Assembly (NCBI GenBank): GCA_001596155.1
Contig: CP014771.1
Span: 5,084,001 to 5,148,000, forward strand
From: Hymenobacter psoromatis
GTDB lineage: Bacteria > Bacteroidota > Bacteroidia > Cytophagales > Hymenobacteraceae
DNA: 64,000 nt
Direction: 5' to 3'
Under the pieces are notes generated by a model, which did no database searches, was not told the origin of the DNA, and saw only the letters and a list, made by a program, of their open reading frames with translations. Of the stretch, positions 1 through 7,884 are shown piece after piece. How positions within the stretch are numbered: the first letter of the stretch is position 1; each line of letters starts with the position of its first letter. The position numbers and the translations under genes were made by a program.

Positions 1-14
1 CTGATTTTTGCCCC

Positions 15-1067
15 ATGACTACCATCCAAGGCCCCGCCGTTTTTATCGCCCAGTTTATCGGCGACCACGCGCCGTTCAATAGCCTGGATGGCATTTGTGC
101 CTGGGCCAAAGACCTGGGCTTCAAGGGTATTCAGCTGCCTACGCTTGATAAGCGCTTCATTGACTTGCAGCTGGCCGCCGAAAGCCAGACCTACGCCGAC
201 GAGCTAACGGGCAAAGTGCGGGCTGCCGGCCTGGAAATCACGGAGTTATCGACCCACTTGCAGGGCCAGCTGGTGGCCGTGAACCCGGCTTATGATAAGC
301 TGTTCGACGGCTTTGCGCCCGAAGCGGTGCGCAACAACCCGCTGGCGCGCCAGCAATGGGCCACCCAGCAGCTCATTTACGCGGCCAAGGCCTCGCGCCG
401 GCTGGGCCTGCGGGCGCACGCCACGTTTAGTGGCGCGCTACTCTGGCCAATGGTTTATCCCTGGCCCCAGCGCCCGGCAGGCCTGGTTGAGGAAGGCTTC
501 GCGGAGCTGGGCCGCCGTTGGCTGCCCATTCTGGATGAGTTTGATAATGAAGGTATTGACCTGTGCTACGAGATTCATGCCGGTGAAGACCTGCATGATG
601 GCATCAGCTACGAGATGTTCCTGACGGAGGTCAACGACCACCCGCGCGCCTGCCTGCTCTACGACCCCTCGCACTTCGTGCTACAATGCCTTGACTACCT
701 CGATTATATCGACATCTACCACGAGCGCATCAGGATGTTTCACGTCAAGGATGCCGAGTTTAACCCCACTGGCCGGCAGGGTGTGTACGGCGGCTACCAA
801 AGCTGGCTGAACCGCGCCGGCCGCTTCCGCTCGCTGGGCGATGGGCAGGTCGATTTCAAGGCTATTTTCAGTAAAATGGCGCAGTACGATTTCCCCGGCT
901 GGGCCGTGCTGGAGTGGGAATGCGCCATCAAAAACTCGGAAGATGGTGCCCGCGAAGGCGCGCATTTTATCAAAGACCACATTATCCGCGTCACCGACAA
1001 AGCCTTCGACGACTTTGCCGCCGCCGCCACCGATGCCAATTTCAACCGCGCCCTGCTAGGGCTGTAA
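15..1067 (+). CDS. TIM-barrel sugar phosphate isomerase/epimerase-like protein
   Basis: A 350-residue protein resembling the xylose-isomerase-like TIM-barrel (AP endonuclease 2) superfamily, whose members isomerise, epimerise or cleave sugars in the cytoplasm. Metal-ligand candidates are the Glu in YEIHAG (about residue 188), YDPSH (about 217-221), FHVKDAEF (about 243-250) and the Glu in VLEWEC near the C-terminus. No signal peptide is visible. The ATG at 15 is preceded by an AT-rich stretch with no Shine-Dalgarno. A cytochrome lipoprotein gene follows after 13 bp, so the two are probably co-transcribed. Two further isomerase-like genes and a DUF1080 gene lie within 5 kb, which suggests oxidised or 3-keto sugar catabolism (inference). 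The exact substrate is unknown. Confidence 0.85.
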   Translation: MTTIQGPAVFIAQFIGDHAPFNSLDGICAWAKDLGFKGIQLPTLDKRFIDLQLAAESQTYADELTGKVRAAGLEITELSTHLQGQLVAVNPAYDKLFDGFAPEAVRNNPLARQQWATQQLIYAAKASRRLGLRAHATFSGALLWPMVYPWPQRPAGLVEEGFAELGRRWLPILDEFDNEGIDLCYEIHAGEDLHDGISYEMFLTEVNDHPRACLLYDPSHFVLQCLDYLDYIDIYHERIRMFHVKDAEFNPTGRQGVYGGYQSWLNRAGRFRSLGDGQVDFKAIFSKMAQYDFPGWAVLEWECAIKNSEDGAREGAHFIKDHIIRVTDKAFDDFAAAATDANFNRALLGL

Positions 1068-1080
1068 TCTTCTCTTTCTC

Positions 1081-1563
1081 ATGAAAAAAGCCGTCCTCTT
1101 CCTCAGCGCCTGCGCGCTGCTTACCGCCTGCGACTCGGGCTACAAACCCGATGGCGCCGACACGGCCCGCACCAACGACAAGCCGGGCACCGCCGCCGCC
1201 GCACTAAACAGCGATAGCCTGGCCGACAAGCGCCTGAGCGACGTGAACGCGCACATGCAGGTCGATACTAACGCCATGAAAATCGGCACCGCCCACACCG
1301 GCGGCCTAACGTCGGCGGGCGCTAAGCTGATTGCGGGCTCCGACTGCCTGGGCTGCCACAAGGAAGACGTGAAGCTGGTGGGCCCCGCCTACATTGCCGT
1401 AGCCGAAAAATATCCCGATACCGACGCCAACATTGCCATGCTCGCCAACCGGGTAATTACGGGGGGTAAGGGCCACTGGGGCGACATCCCGATGTCGGCC
1501 CACCCCGCGCTGTCGCTGAGCGACGCCAAGGAAATGACCCGGTATATCCTGAGCCTGAAATAA
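1081..1563 (+). CDS. c-type cytochrome lipoprotein (monohaem)
   Basis: A 160-residue protein with a lipoprotein signal peptide (MKKAVLFLSACALLTACDSG, lipobox LTAC, Cys about residue 17). A low-complexity Ala/Asp-rich linker follows, then a class I cytochrome c domain with the haem motif CLGCH near residue 95 and a distal Met candidate in IPMSAH near residue 140. It should be a periplasm-facing, membrane-anchored electron carrier. In Bacteroidota such proteins accompany periplasmic sugar dehydrogenases, and the neighbouring isomerases and DUF1080 gene fit that setting (inference). Its TAA stop codon is the first three bases of the large palindrome at 1561-1690. Confidence 0.85.
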   Translation: MKKAVLFLSACALLTACDSGYKPDGADTARTNDKPGTAAAALNSDSLADKRLSDVNAHMQVDTNAMKIGTAHTGGLTSAGAKLIAGSDCLGCHKEDVKLVGPAYIAVAEKYPDTDANIAMLANRVITGGKGHWGDIPMSAHPALSLSDAKEMTRYILSLK

Positions 1564-1690
1564 GCAGCGAGTAGCGCGAACTTTCCAGTTCGTGCGCGAG
1601 CGCCAGCGAGCAGGCGGCACCGCGCGGCGCGAACGACGATGCTCGCTGCGCTCGCGCACGAACTGGAAAGTTCGCGCTACTCGCTGCTTA
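1561..1690. repeat. Long palindrome, 42-bp perfect arms
   Basis: The left arm at 1561-1602 is the exact reverse complement of 1649-1690. The loop contains a second stem, CAGCGAGCA (1604-1612) with TGCTCGCTG (1640-1648). Each arm carries the inner motif GAACTTTCCAGTTC. A diverged relative lies at 2634-2737. It may serve as a bidirectional terminator or be a REP/MITE-like mobile palindrome. Confidence 0.85.
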
Positions 1691-1742
1691 TCAGCTAGCT
1701 GCGCGCGTATTTCTTTTGCCCTACCCCCCCTCCTATACCGCC

Positions 1743-2630
1743 ATGCCCGCGCTCCCCACCCGCCGAACGATGCTCAAGAATGTGCTGGCTGGCACGGCCG
1801 CAGTGGGGGTAGCGGGCGCGCTAAAAGCGACTGCGGCCGCCCCTGCCATGATGCCAACTCCCGCGCTGAAAAACAACATCAAGCAGTCGGTGTGCCGCTG
1901 GTGCTACCAGGATTTATCGCTGGAACAGCTCTGTGTTGCCGCCGAGGAAATGGGCCTCAAGGGGATTGACCTGGTGGGGCCGAAGGAGTGGCCGACGCTG
2001 AAGAAGCACGGCCTCGACTCGCCCATGTGCAACGGTGCCGAAATCAACCTGACCGACGGCTTCAACGACCCGCGCTTTCATGCGCAGCTGCAAAAGCAGT
2101 ATGCCGAGATGATTCCGCTGGTGGGCCAGGCCGGCTACACCAACCTGATTTGCTTTAGTGGCAGCCGCCGGGGCATGAGCGACGAAACCGGCTGGGCCAA
2201 CTGCGTGCAGGGCATCACGCCGCTGCTGGCGCTGGCCGCCCAGCATCGAGTAGTGCTCGTGATGGAGCTGCTAAATAGCAAAATCGACCACAAAGACTAC
2301 CAGTGCGACCGCACCTCGTGGGGCGTGGCGCTGGCCAAAAAGCTGGCCTCCGAGCACTTCAAGCTGCTTTTTGACATCTACCACATGCAGATTGATGAGG
2401 GCGACATCATTCGCAATATCACCGATTTTCACCCCTACCTCGCGCACTACCACACGGCCGGCGTGCCGGGCCGCCACGAGCTCGACGACACGCAGGAGCT
2501 GAACTACCCGGCCATTATGCGGGCCATCAAAGCCACGGGCTTCACGGGCTACGTGGCCCAGGAGTTTATTCCGCGCCAAGCCGATAAACTGGCCTCGCTG
2601 CGCCAGGCCGTGCAGCTCTGCGACGTGTGA
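1743..2630 (+). CDS. Tat-exported TIM-barrel isomerase (hydroxypyruvate isomerase-like)
   Basis: About 295 residues. The N-terminus has a twin-arginine-type leader (PTRRTMLKNVLAGTAAVGVA) ending near an Ala-rich cleavage region, so the mature enzyme is probably periplasmic. The body resembles the hydroxypyruvate-isomerase-like branch of the xylose-isomerase TIM-barrel superfamily: LVMELLNSK (metal Glu about residue 175), LLFDIYHMQIDEGD (about 208-222), AHYHTAGVPGRHE (about 235-247) and a C-terminal VAQEFIP Glu. I chose the ATG at 1743 because it directly precedes the leader; a TTG at 1716 would only add residues encoded by a CCCTACCCCCC oligomer. It lies between two related palindromes. The substrate is unknown. 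Confidence 0.85.
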   Translation: MPALPTRRTMLKNVLAGTAAVGVAGALKATAAAPAMMPTPALKNNIKQSVCRWCYQDLSLEQLCVAAEEMGLKGIDLVGPKEWPTLKKHGLDSPMCNGAEINLTDGFNDPRFHAQLQKQYAEMIPLVGQAGYTNLICFSGSRRGMSDETGWANCVQGITPLLALAAQHRVVLVMELLNSKIDHKDYQCDRTSWGVALAKKLASEHFKLLFDIYHMQIDEGDIIRNITDFHPYLAHYHTAGVPGRHELDDTQELNYPAIMRAIKATGFTGYVAQEFIPRQADKLASLRQAVQLCDV

Positions 2631-2633
2631 GCC

Positions 2634-2737
2634 GTAGCGCGAACTTTCCGGTTCGCGGGCGAGCATAGCGAGCATCGGCGTTCGCGTGGTGCCGCCTGCT
2701 CGCTGCGCTCACGCGCGAACTTTCCAGTTCGCGCTAC
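2634..2737. repeat. Imperfect palindrome related to 1561-1690
   Basis: It begins GTAGCGCGAACTTTCC and ends TTTCCAGTTCGCGCTAC, with a GC-rich centre holding the same GAGCA...TGCTCGCTG core as the palindrome at 1561-1690. The arms are no longer perfect. It immediately follows the stop codon of the upstream isomerase gene. Confidence 0.75.
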
Positions 2738-2768
2738 TAAATTAATACACTTTAACTCATTCAACACC

Positions 2769-3560
2769 ATGAAAACCTGGTTGATACTTGCGGCCGCCTT
2801 GGCCGGCGGCGGGGGGGTAGCGCACGCGCAGCAGGCCGGTAAGCCCGAAGACACCGAAGTGTGGGAGCCCGTGCCCAAGGTGGTGACGCCCGGCAAAACC
2901 AGCGGCGAAGCTCCATCGGATGCGCTCATCCTCTTCAATGGTAAAAACCTGGACCAGTGGGTGATGACCAAGGACCACGCCCCCGCCCAGTGGACGGTGA
3001 AGGACAATATCCTGACGGTGAACAAGGCCACCGGTAACATCGAAACCAAGCGCTCCTTCGGCAGCTACCAGCTGCACCTGGAGTGGCGTATTCCGGCCAA
3101 CATCACGGGCACTGGGCAGGCGCGCGGCAACAGCGGCGTGTTTTTGGCGTCGCTCGGCGAGGGCGACCTGGGTTATGAGTTGCAGATTCTGGATGCGTAT
3201 AACAACAAAACGTACGTCAACGGCATGGCGGGCAGCATCTACAAGCAGTTTGCGCCGCTGGTGAACCCCGCCCGCCCGCCCGGCGAGTGGCAAACCTACG
3301 ATGTGGTCTGGACCGCCCCCACCTTTGACGCGAGCGGCGCGATGGCCACGCCGGCCCGCGTCACGGTGCTGTTCAACGGCGTGCTGGTGCAGCACAATAC
3401 GGCCCTGCTCGGCCCCACGCAGTATATCGGCAAGCCCTCGTATAAGCAGCACGGCCCGGCGCCCATCAAGCTGCAAGCCCACGGCGACAAAAGCGAGCCG
3501 CTGAGCTTCCGCAACATCTGGATTCGCGAAGTGCCGATGACCGGGCAGGAGGCCAAATAA
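2769..3560 (+). CDS. DUF1080 (3-keto-disaccharide hydrolase-like) exported protein
   Basis: 263 residues. A Sec signal peptide (MKTWLILAAALAGGGGVAHA) is followed by a concanavalin-like beta-sandwich of the DUF1080 family. Typical blocks are ILFNGKNLDQWV (about 54-65), GSYQLHLEWRIP (about 98-109), RGNSGVFL (about 118-125), GYELQILDAY (about 135-144) and the C-terminal LSFRNIWIRE. Members of the family are described as 3-keto-disaccharide hydrolases acting in the periplasm. Together with the two isomerases and the cytochrome upstream this supports a 3-keto-glycoside degradation cluster (inference). A clear terminator follows. Confidence 0.85.
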   Translation: MKTWLILAAALAGGGGVAHAQQAGKPEDTEVWEPVPKVVTPGKTSGEAPSDALILFNGKNLDQWVMTKDHAPAQWTVKDNILTVNKATGNIETKRSFGSYQLHLEWRIPANITGTGQARGNSGVFLASLGEGDLGYELQILDAYNNKTYVNGMAGSIYKQFAPLVNPARPPGEWQTYDVVWTAPTFDASGAMATPARVTVLFNGVLVQHNTALLGPTQYIGKPSYKQHGPAPIKLQAHGDKSEPLSFRNIWIREVPMTGQEAK

Positions 3561-3577
3561 CAAATTGTTAAAATATA

Positions 3578-3624
3578 AGCGCCGCCGAAAAACCCTGGTG
3601 TTGGGGTCTTCGGCGGCGCTTTTG
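3578..3624 (+). terminator. Rho-independent terminator after the DUF1080 gene
   Basis: The stem AGCGCCGCCGAA (3578-3589) pairs with TTCGGCGGCGCT (3609-3620). It has a 19-nt loop and is followed by TTTTG. Confidence 0.8.
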
Positions 3625-3652
3625 TATGCCAGCGAGGGTAGCCGGTGTTAGC

Positions 3653-3815
3653 TAAGTACTCGTGCAGAAGTAAACGGGTATAAAAAGAACGTCATTCCGA
3701 GCTTGCCGAGGAATCTCCTCGGGCCGTTCGGGCTTCGTTCAACGACGCCCGCGAGATTCCTCGGCAAGCTCGGAAGGACGTTCTTTTTACTCAGCTACTT
3801 TTGACTGACTGCTTA
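3653..3815. mobile_element. MITE-like palindromic element (TAAGTA ends)
   Basis: It starts TAAGTACTCG, and a relative with cleaner TAAGTA...TACTTA ends lies at 55501-55666. The inner arms AAAAAGAACGTC...CCGAGCTTGCCGAGGAATC and their complement form a hairpin around a TTCGTTCAACGA centre. The right end has decayed to GCTTAA. The shared parts with the 55.5-kb copy are long and nearly identical, which indicates a dispersed family. Confidence 0.7.
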
Positions 3816-3847
3816 ATAATTTAGTAAAATAAATATATTAAAAATAT

Positions 3848-4300
3848 TTATTTTACCTCTACGTTGGTGGCCTGCCGTGCCGTAAGGTGCCAGGTGTTGG
3901 CTTGGTGCACCCACACATCGGTATAGCGGCGGGTCACGGTTTTGCCAGCGTTGCTGGTATTTTTTTGGGGCCGAACTACCTCGCGGCCCATCGCCACCGC
4001 CAGATTGCCGCTGCTGGTTATTCTCTCAATAATGCGGTCAAACGACACATAGTCAATCTTAACGCCCCGAATCAACGCTATAATCTGGGGCTTGGTCACG
4101 ATGCGGCCATCCGGATTGTTAACCACGAAGTCGTTGGCCCACAAGCGCTTCAGGGTAGTAGTGTAGCCGGTCGTAATGGCGTGCCGCTCCAGCTGCTCCA
4201 GCTTCGTGATTTCGGCGGCTACTGCTTGCTGGCCGTGAGCAGCCAGCTGAGCCCCCAGGCTACAGGTGCCCAGAAAGAAAAGGATAGGGGCAAGTTGCAT
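3848..4300 (-). CDS. NTF2-like (DUF4440-type) exported protein
   Basis: 150 residues with a signal peptide (MQLAPILFFLGTCSLGAQLAAHG). The body has the alpha+beta pattern of the SnoaL/DUF4440 branch of the NTF2-like fold: EITKLEQLERHAITTG, LKRLWANDFVVNNPDG, then RYTDVWVHQANTWHLTARQA. These proteins form small cone-shaped barrels, often of unknown function. The gene lies 35 bp downstream of the isomerase at 4336-5223 and is probably in the same operon. No catalytic role can be assigned. Confidence 0.75.
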   Translation of the reverse strand: MQLAPILFFLGTCSLGAQLAAHGQQAVAAEITKLEQLERHAITTGYTTTLKRLWANDFVVNNPDGRIVTKPQIIALIRGVKIDYVSFDRIIERITSSGNLAVAMGREVVRPQKNTSNAGKTVTRRYTDVWVHQANTWHLTARQATNVEVK

Positions 4301-4335
4301 GAACTACGGCTTAATGGGTTGAATGTGCGAACCAG

Positions 4336-5223
4336 CTATACCAGGTTTTTCCTGATGTAAGTCATGCTTTGGGTAACGCTATCGAAGGGCGAGCCGGGGG
4401 TAGTGTCCTGCTCCACGAAGAAATATTTCATGCCGGCCTCGTTGGCGTGGGCAAATATTTTCTTGAAGTCGATGGTGCCGTTGCCCACCTCCGTGAACGA
4501 GTGGGGCGCGTCCTTAGCCATGTCTTTGACGTGCCAGAGCGGGAAGCGGCCGGGGTATTGCTTGAACAGCGCCAGCGGGTCCTGGCCGGCTTTGGTGACC
4601 CAATACAGGTCCAACTCCATCTTCACCAGGTCTTTATCGGTGCTGTTGAGTAAAATATCGTAGGGCCGCTTGCCGCCGGCCTGGGCCGGAAACTCGAAGT
4701 CGTGGTTGTGGTAACAGAGCTGGATGCCCGCTTTTTTGCAGCGCTCACCGGCTTTGTTAAGCTCTTCAGCAATTTTTTGGTAGTGGTCGAGGCCGCCGCG
4801 CTCGGCCTCCGAAAGGTAGGCACACACCATATATTTGACGCCCACGGCGGCGGCATCGTCCACGGCGCGGTCCCACTCGTGCAGGATGGTGCCCGCCACG
4901 GGCGCGCCGTTCAGCTGCTCCTCGCCCAGGCGGTGGTGGCTGCTGGGCATTATCAGACCGTGTTGCTTGAGCAGGGCCGCGAAAACGGGCGGCGTCATGC
5001 CATAAAACTTCTGGCTGCCCGTGTAAGTAGCGCCTTCCACTGAGTTGTAGCCGATTTTGGCGAGCCGAGCCAGGGTGCCGGCCGGGTCTTTTCCCATTGC
5101 CTCGCGCACCGTATAAAGCTGAATTCCAATGTAATGCTTGTCATAGGCCAGCAGCGAAGGGGCGACCAGCAGGCCCGCTGAAAGCAGCGCCGCCGACGTT
5201 AGAAATTCTCTTCTCGAAGTCAT
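4336..5223 (-). CDS. Tat-exported TIM-barrel sugar isomerase/epimerase
   Basis: About 295 residues. The leader MTSRREFLTSAALLSAGLLV has a twin-arginine-type motif (SRREF) typical of exported isomerase/oxidoreductase proteins in Bacteroidota. The TIM-barrel blocks are IGIQLYTVREAM, AGIQLCYHNHDFEF (metal Glu/His region), VKMELDLYWVTKAG, PLWHVKDMA and FVEQDTTPGSP. I chose the ATG at 5223 because it opens the leader; longer in-frame starts lack any leader. It is divergent from the regulator at 5521. It is the third isomerase-like gene in the first 5.3 kb. The substrate is unknown, but a keto-glycoside or inosose-like sugar is plausible. Confidence 0.85.
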   Translation of the reverse strand: MTSRREFLTSAALLSAGLLVAPSLLAYDKHYIGIQLYTVREAMGKDPAGTLARLAKIGYNSVEGATYTGSQKFYGMTPPVFAALLKQHGLIMPSSHHRLGEEQLNGAPVAGTILHEWDRAVDDAAAVGVKYMVCAYLSEAERGGLDHYQKIAEELNKAGERCKKAGIQLCYHNHDFEFPAQAGGKRPYDILLNSTDKDLVKMELDLYWVTKAGQDPLALFKQYPGRFPLWHVKDMAKDAPHSFTEVGNGTIDFKKIFAHANEAGMKYFFVEQDTTPGSPFDSVTQSMTYIRKNLV

Positions 5224-5520
5224 AATACAAGTAAACAAAGGGTGGGAAAAGTGGAAAAGCCCTGAGCCGGCAACTCGTGCCGAAAGCGCACTGCAAGATA
5301 ACAGCTTAACGCAGTTGATGGGCAAAACTGCTACCAGGTTTCTACCCCCCTTGATGGTCAGCGCGGTGGGGGTAGGGTAGGGGAAAAGACAAAGCCTGTG
5401 TCGGTTGGGGCGACCACGTTGGTTGGGTCGGTTTCGCGGCGGCCTTCGCCCTGGCCCCAGGCTTTATCTTTGGAATTCGTAAGCCTTTTGCGGAGGGATA
5501 GGGAGTTAAGTATCAAGCAA

Positions 5521-7185
5521 GTGAGAATTTTTTTAGTCTTTTATGCGCTGCTATTCGCGACGGCCTTCGGTGCCGCGGCGCGCACTACCGATGAGCTATT
5601 GGCCGAGCTGACGCGGGCCCTGAACAACAAGCCCACTTATTTCAAGCAGCGGGCCGACCGCATTGCTACCCTCACGCGGCAGTTTAACGACCGCCGGGCC
5701 GACAACGCCACCCGGTTTGCCGTGGGCCTGCGCATCTACCAGGAATACAAGTCGTTTAAGTATGACTCGGCCTTTGCCTACAGCCAGCGGCTGCTGCGGC
5801 TGGCCACCAGCCTGAAAAGCCCCGAAAAGATAGAGCTTTCCAAGCTCAACCTAGCCTTTATCAACGTGTCGTCGGGCATGTTCAAGGAGGCGTTCGATAT
5901 GCTGGAAAGCATTGACCCTACCCCCCTCGATTCGGCCAATCGAGTGGAATTATACTTCACTAAAGCGCGTGCTTACAGTGACTTAGCCGATTTTAATTCC
6001 AGTGCCTATTTCCTGCCCATCTATACGGCCAAGGCCATCGCCTACAGCGACACCGCCTTGCGGTATTGCCGGCCCAACTCGTACACCGCCTTGTCGGTGC
6101 AAGGCTTTAGATACTTGAAAATCAGGAATATACCGGCGAGCAAGCGGGTCTATGAGCGCATTCTGAGCCTGCCCGGCCTCACGTTGCACCAGGTGGCCGT
6201 GAACGCCAGCACGGCGGCCTACGTGGCGGAGCTTTCCGGCGAGTCGGAGGAGGAATTTCGCCTGCTTATCCAGGCCGCGCTGGCCGATGTGGAGTCGGCC
6301 ACCACCGAAACGCTGGCGCTGTTCAAGCTCTCGGACCTGTGCTACCGCCAGGGCGACCTGAAAAACGCCTACACATTCATTAAAAATGCCCGCGAAGACG
6401 CCGCGTTCTACAACGCCCGGCTGCGCCAGATTCAGATTGGTGGTATCTTCTCGGTCATTGAGGGCCAGCGGATTAGCATCATTGAGCGGCAGCGCAAAAC
6501 GCTGGGAGTTTATTCGCTGGCCACGACCGTGCTGATTCTGCTAGTAATCGCTTTCGCTACCGTGATTTTCCGGCAGCTCCGCCGGCTGCAACGGGCTGAG
6601 GCGACCATTTCGGCCATCAATGAGACGCTGCAAAGCAATAACGAGCACCTGAGCCAGCTCAATCAGCAGTTCCACGACGCCAACCACAAGCTCAACGAGG
6701 CCAACCACAAGCTCAACGAGGCCAACGTTATCAAAGACGAATACATTGGCTACTACTTCAACATCACGTCGGAGTACATCGACCGCGTGGAGGGCTTCAA
6801 GAACGCGCTGGAAAGGTCGCTGGCTAACAAGCAGTACGCCAGCACGCAGCGCATTGTCGATGGCATCAATATCAAGAAAGAGCGCAACGACCTGTTTAAA
6901 GGCTTCGATTCGGTGTTTCTAAAGCTTTTTCCACATTTCGTGGCTGACTTCAATGCCCTGCTCAAGGAAGAAGATAACATACACCTAACTGAGGACCAGC
7001 TACTAACGGCTGAATTGCGGATTTTCGCGCTCATTCGGCTCGGTATCGACGACAGCGAACGCATCAGCAAGATACTGGGCTACACCATCAGCACGGTTTA
7101 CACTTACAAGGCGCGCACCAAAAAGAAGTCGCGCTACCCCAGCGAGGAGTTTGAAGGGCGCGTGCGGGCCATTCAGGCCACTTAA
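5521..7185 (+). CDS. DUF6377-type membrane TPR regulator with C-terminal HTH
   Basis: About 554 residues. The order is: signal peptide (VRIFLVFYALLFATAFGAAA), a periplasmic all-helical TPR-like region (about 25-315), one membrane helix (TTVLILLVIAFATVIF, about 340), a coiled coil, then a cytoplasmic domain (KDEYIGYYFNITSEYIDR onward) that ends in a HTH-like segment (RISKILGYTISTVYTYKART). The layout matches DUF6377 proteins and resembles SusR-like sensors. I prefer the GTG at 5521 because it opens the signal peptide; an upstream start at 5398 would put about 41 extra residues in front. The coiled coil contains a perfect 21-bp tandem repeat (ANHKLNE twice, near 6680-6721). It sits just upstream of the sus-type genes and probably controls them (inference). 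Confidence 0.75.
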   Translation: MRIFLVFYALLFATAFGAAARTTDELLAELTRALNNKPTYFKQRADRIATLTRQFNDRRADNATRFAVGLRIYQEYKSFKYDSAFAYSQRLLRLATSLKSPEKIELSKLNLAFINVSSGMFKEAFDMLESIDPTPLDSANRVELYFTKARAYSDLADFNSSAYFLPIYTAKAIAYSDTALRYCRPNSYTALSVQGFRYLKIRNIPASKRVYERILSLPGLTLHQVAVNASTAAYVAELSGESEEEFRLLIQAALADVESATTETLALFKLSDLCYRQGDLKNAYTFIKNAREDAAFYNARLRQIQIGGIFSVIEGQRISIIERQRKTLGVYSLATTVLILLVIAFATVIFRQLRRLQRAEATISAINETLQSNNEHLSQLNQQFHDANHKLNEANHKLNEANVIKDEYIGYYFNITSEYIDRVEGFKNALERSLANKQYASTQRIVDGINIKKERNDLFKGFDSVFLKLFPHFVADFNALLKEEDNIHLTEDQLLTAELRIFALIRLGIDDSERISKILGYTISTVYTYKARTKKKSRYPSEEFEGRVRAIQAT

Positions 7186-7884
7186 CCAGTTTAGGATTTT
7201 TCGGAGTAAGCGCCTTGGGTGGCCGCTAGCAACAGGTTGCCTTGGTGGTGGAGAGCCCAAGCGCTAAGTAGGGGTAGGGGAGGCAAGTTCAGCCTGACAG
7301 AGCCGGCTGCCAGCCATGCGGGCCAGCGGCTGAATAGCCGCGGGTAAGTGAGGCCTGGCACGGTGGCTGTTACCAAATGGCTGAGGTAGCTGCCATGATT
7401 GCCCGCCTGCCCGCGAGGGGGTAGGGGAGCCATTAACCAGCAGAAGTCAGCTTGGCAGACTTCTCAATCAGCACCCGGTAATTACAGGACGCGTTACCCA
7501 GCCAAGCCGTTTCGGGGCTTCTCCAGTCCATGTTTTATTTGGGGAGCAAGTATGATTAGGCCAAAGATGAGTGGTTATTCAACAGGGGCAAACTGAGGGG
7601 TAGGGAAGAGGAGTGCAGCACGATATAAAGGCTAGATTAGCCGACTTTCGGGTAGAATTGACCTTGATTTTGCAACCCAAGTGTCTGAAGTAATCAGCTG
7701 TATTTCAAAAAAATAACTTTAGGTAACGAGTATTTTTTCTTGATATGGCTTTGACGAATTTTAGTTGATTGAGAGGGACAATTCCTTTGTTCTATCCAAC
7801 CCGCTTCTTAGGGCTGGGTTTGATTACGCTTGCCGTAGCTTTGGCTAGGCAAGCAGGCTGTTTTCATCACCTAATTTCCCACCC
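7186..7884. other. Non-coding region upstream of susC
   Basis: About 700 bp. The open frames at 7399-7596 and 7769-8086 show no domain or leader, and the second overlaps susC, so I read this region as non-coding. Base composition becomes AT-rich from about 7620. A weak -7 candidate TTCCTTTG at 7782-7789 would give an 88-base leader before the susC ATG, but no well-spaced -33 box was seen. Confidence 0.4.

Noticed and set aside
7399..7596. 65-codon open frame in the gap before susC
   Set aside because: No domain, no leader, composition unlike real genes here, and no conserved signals; treated as non-coding.
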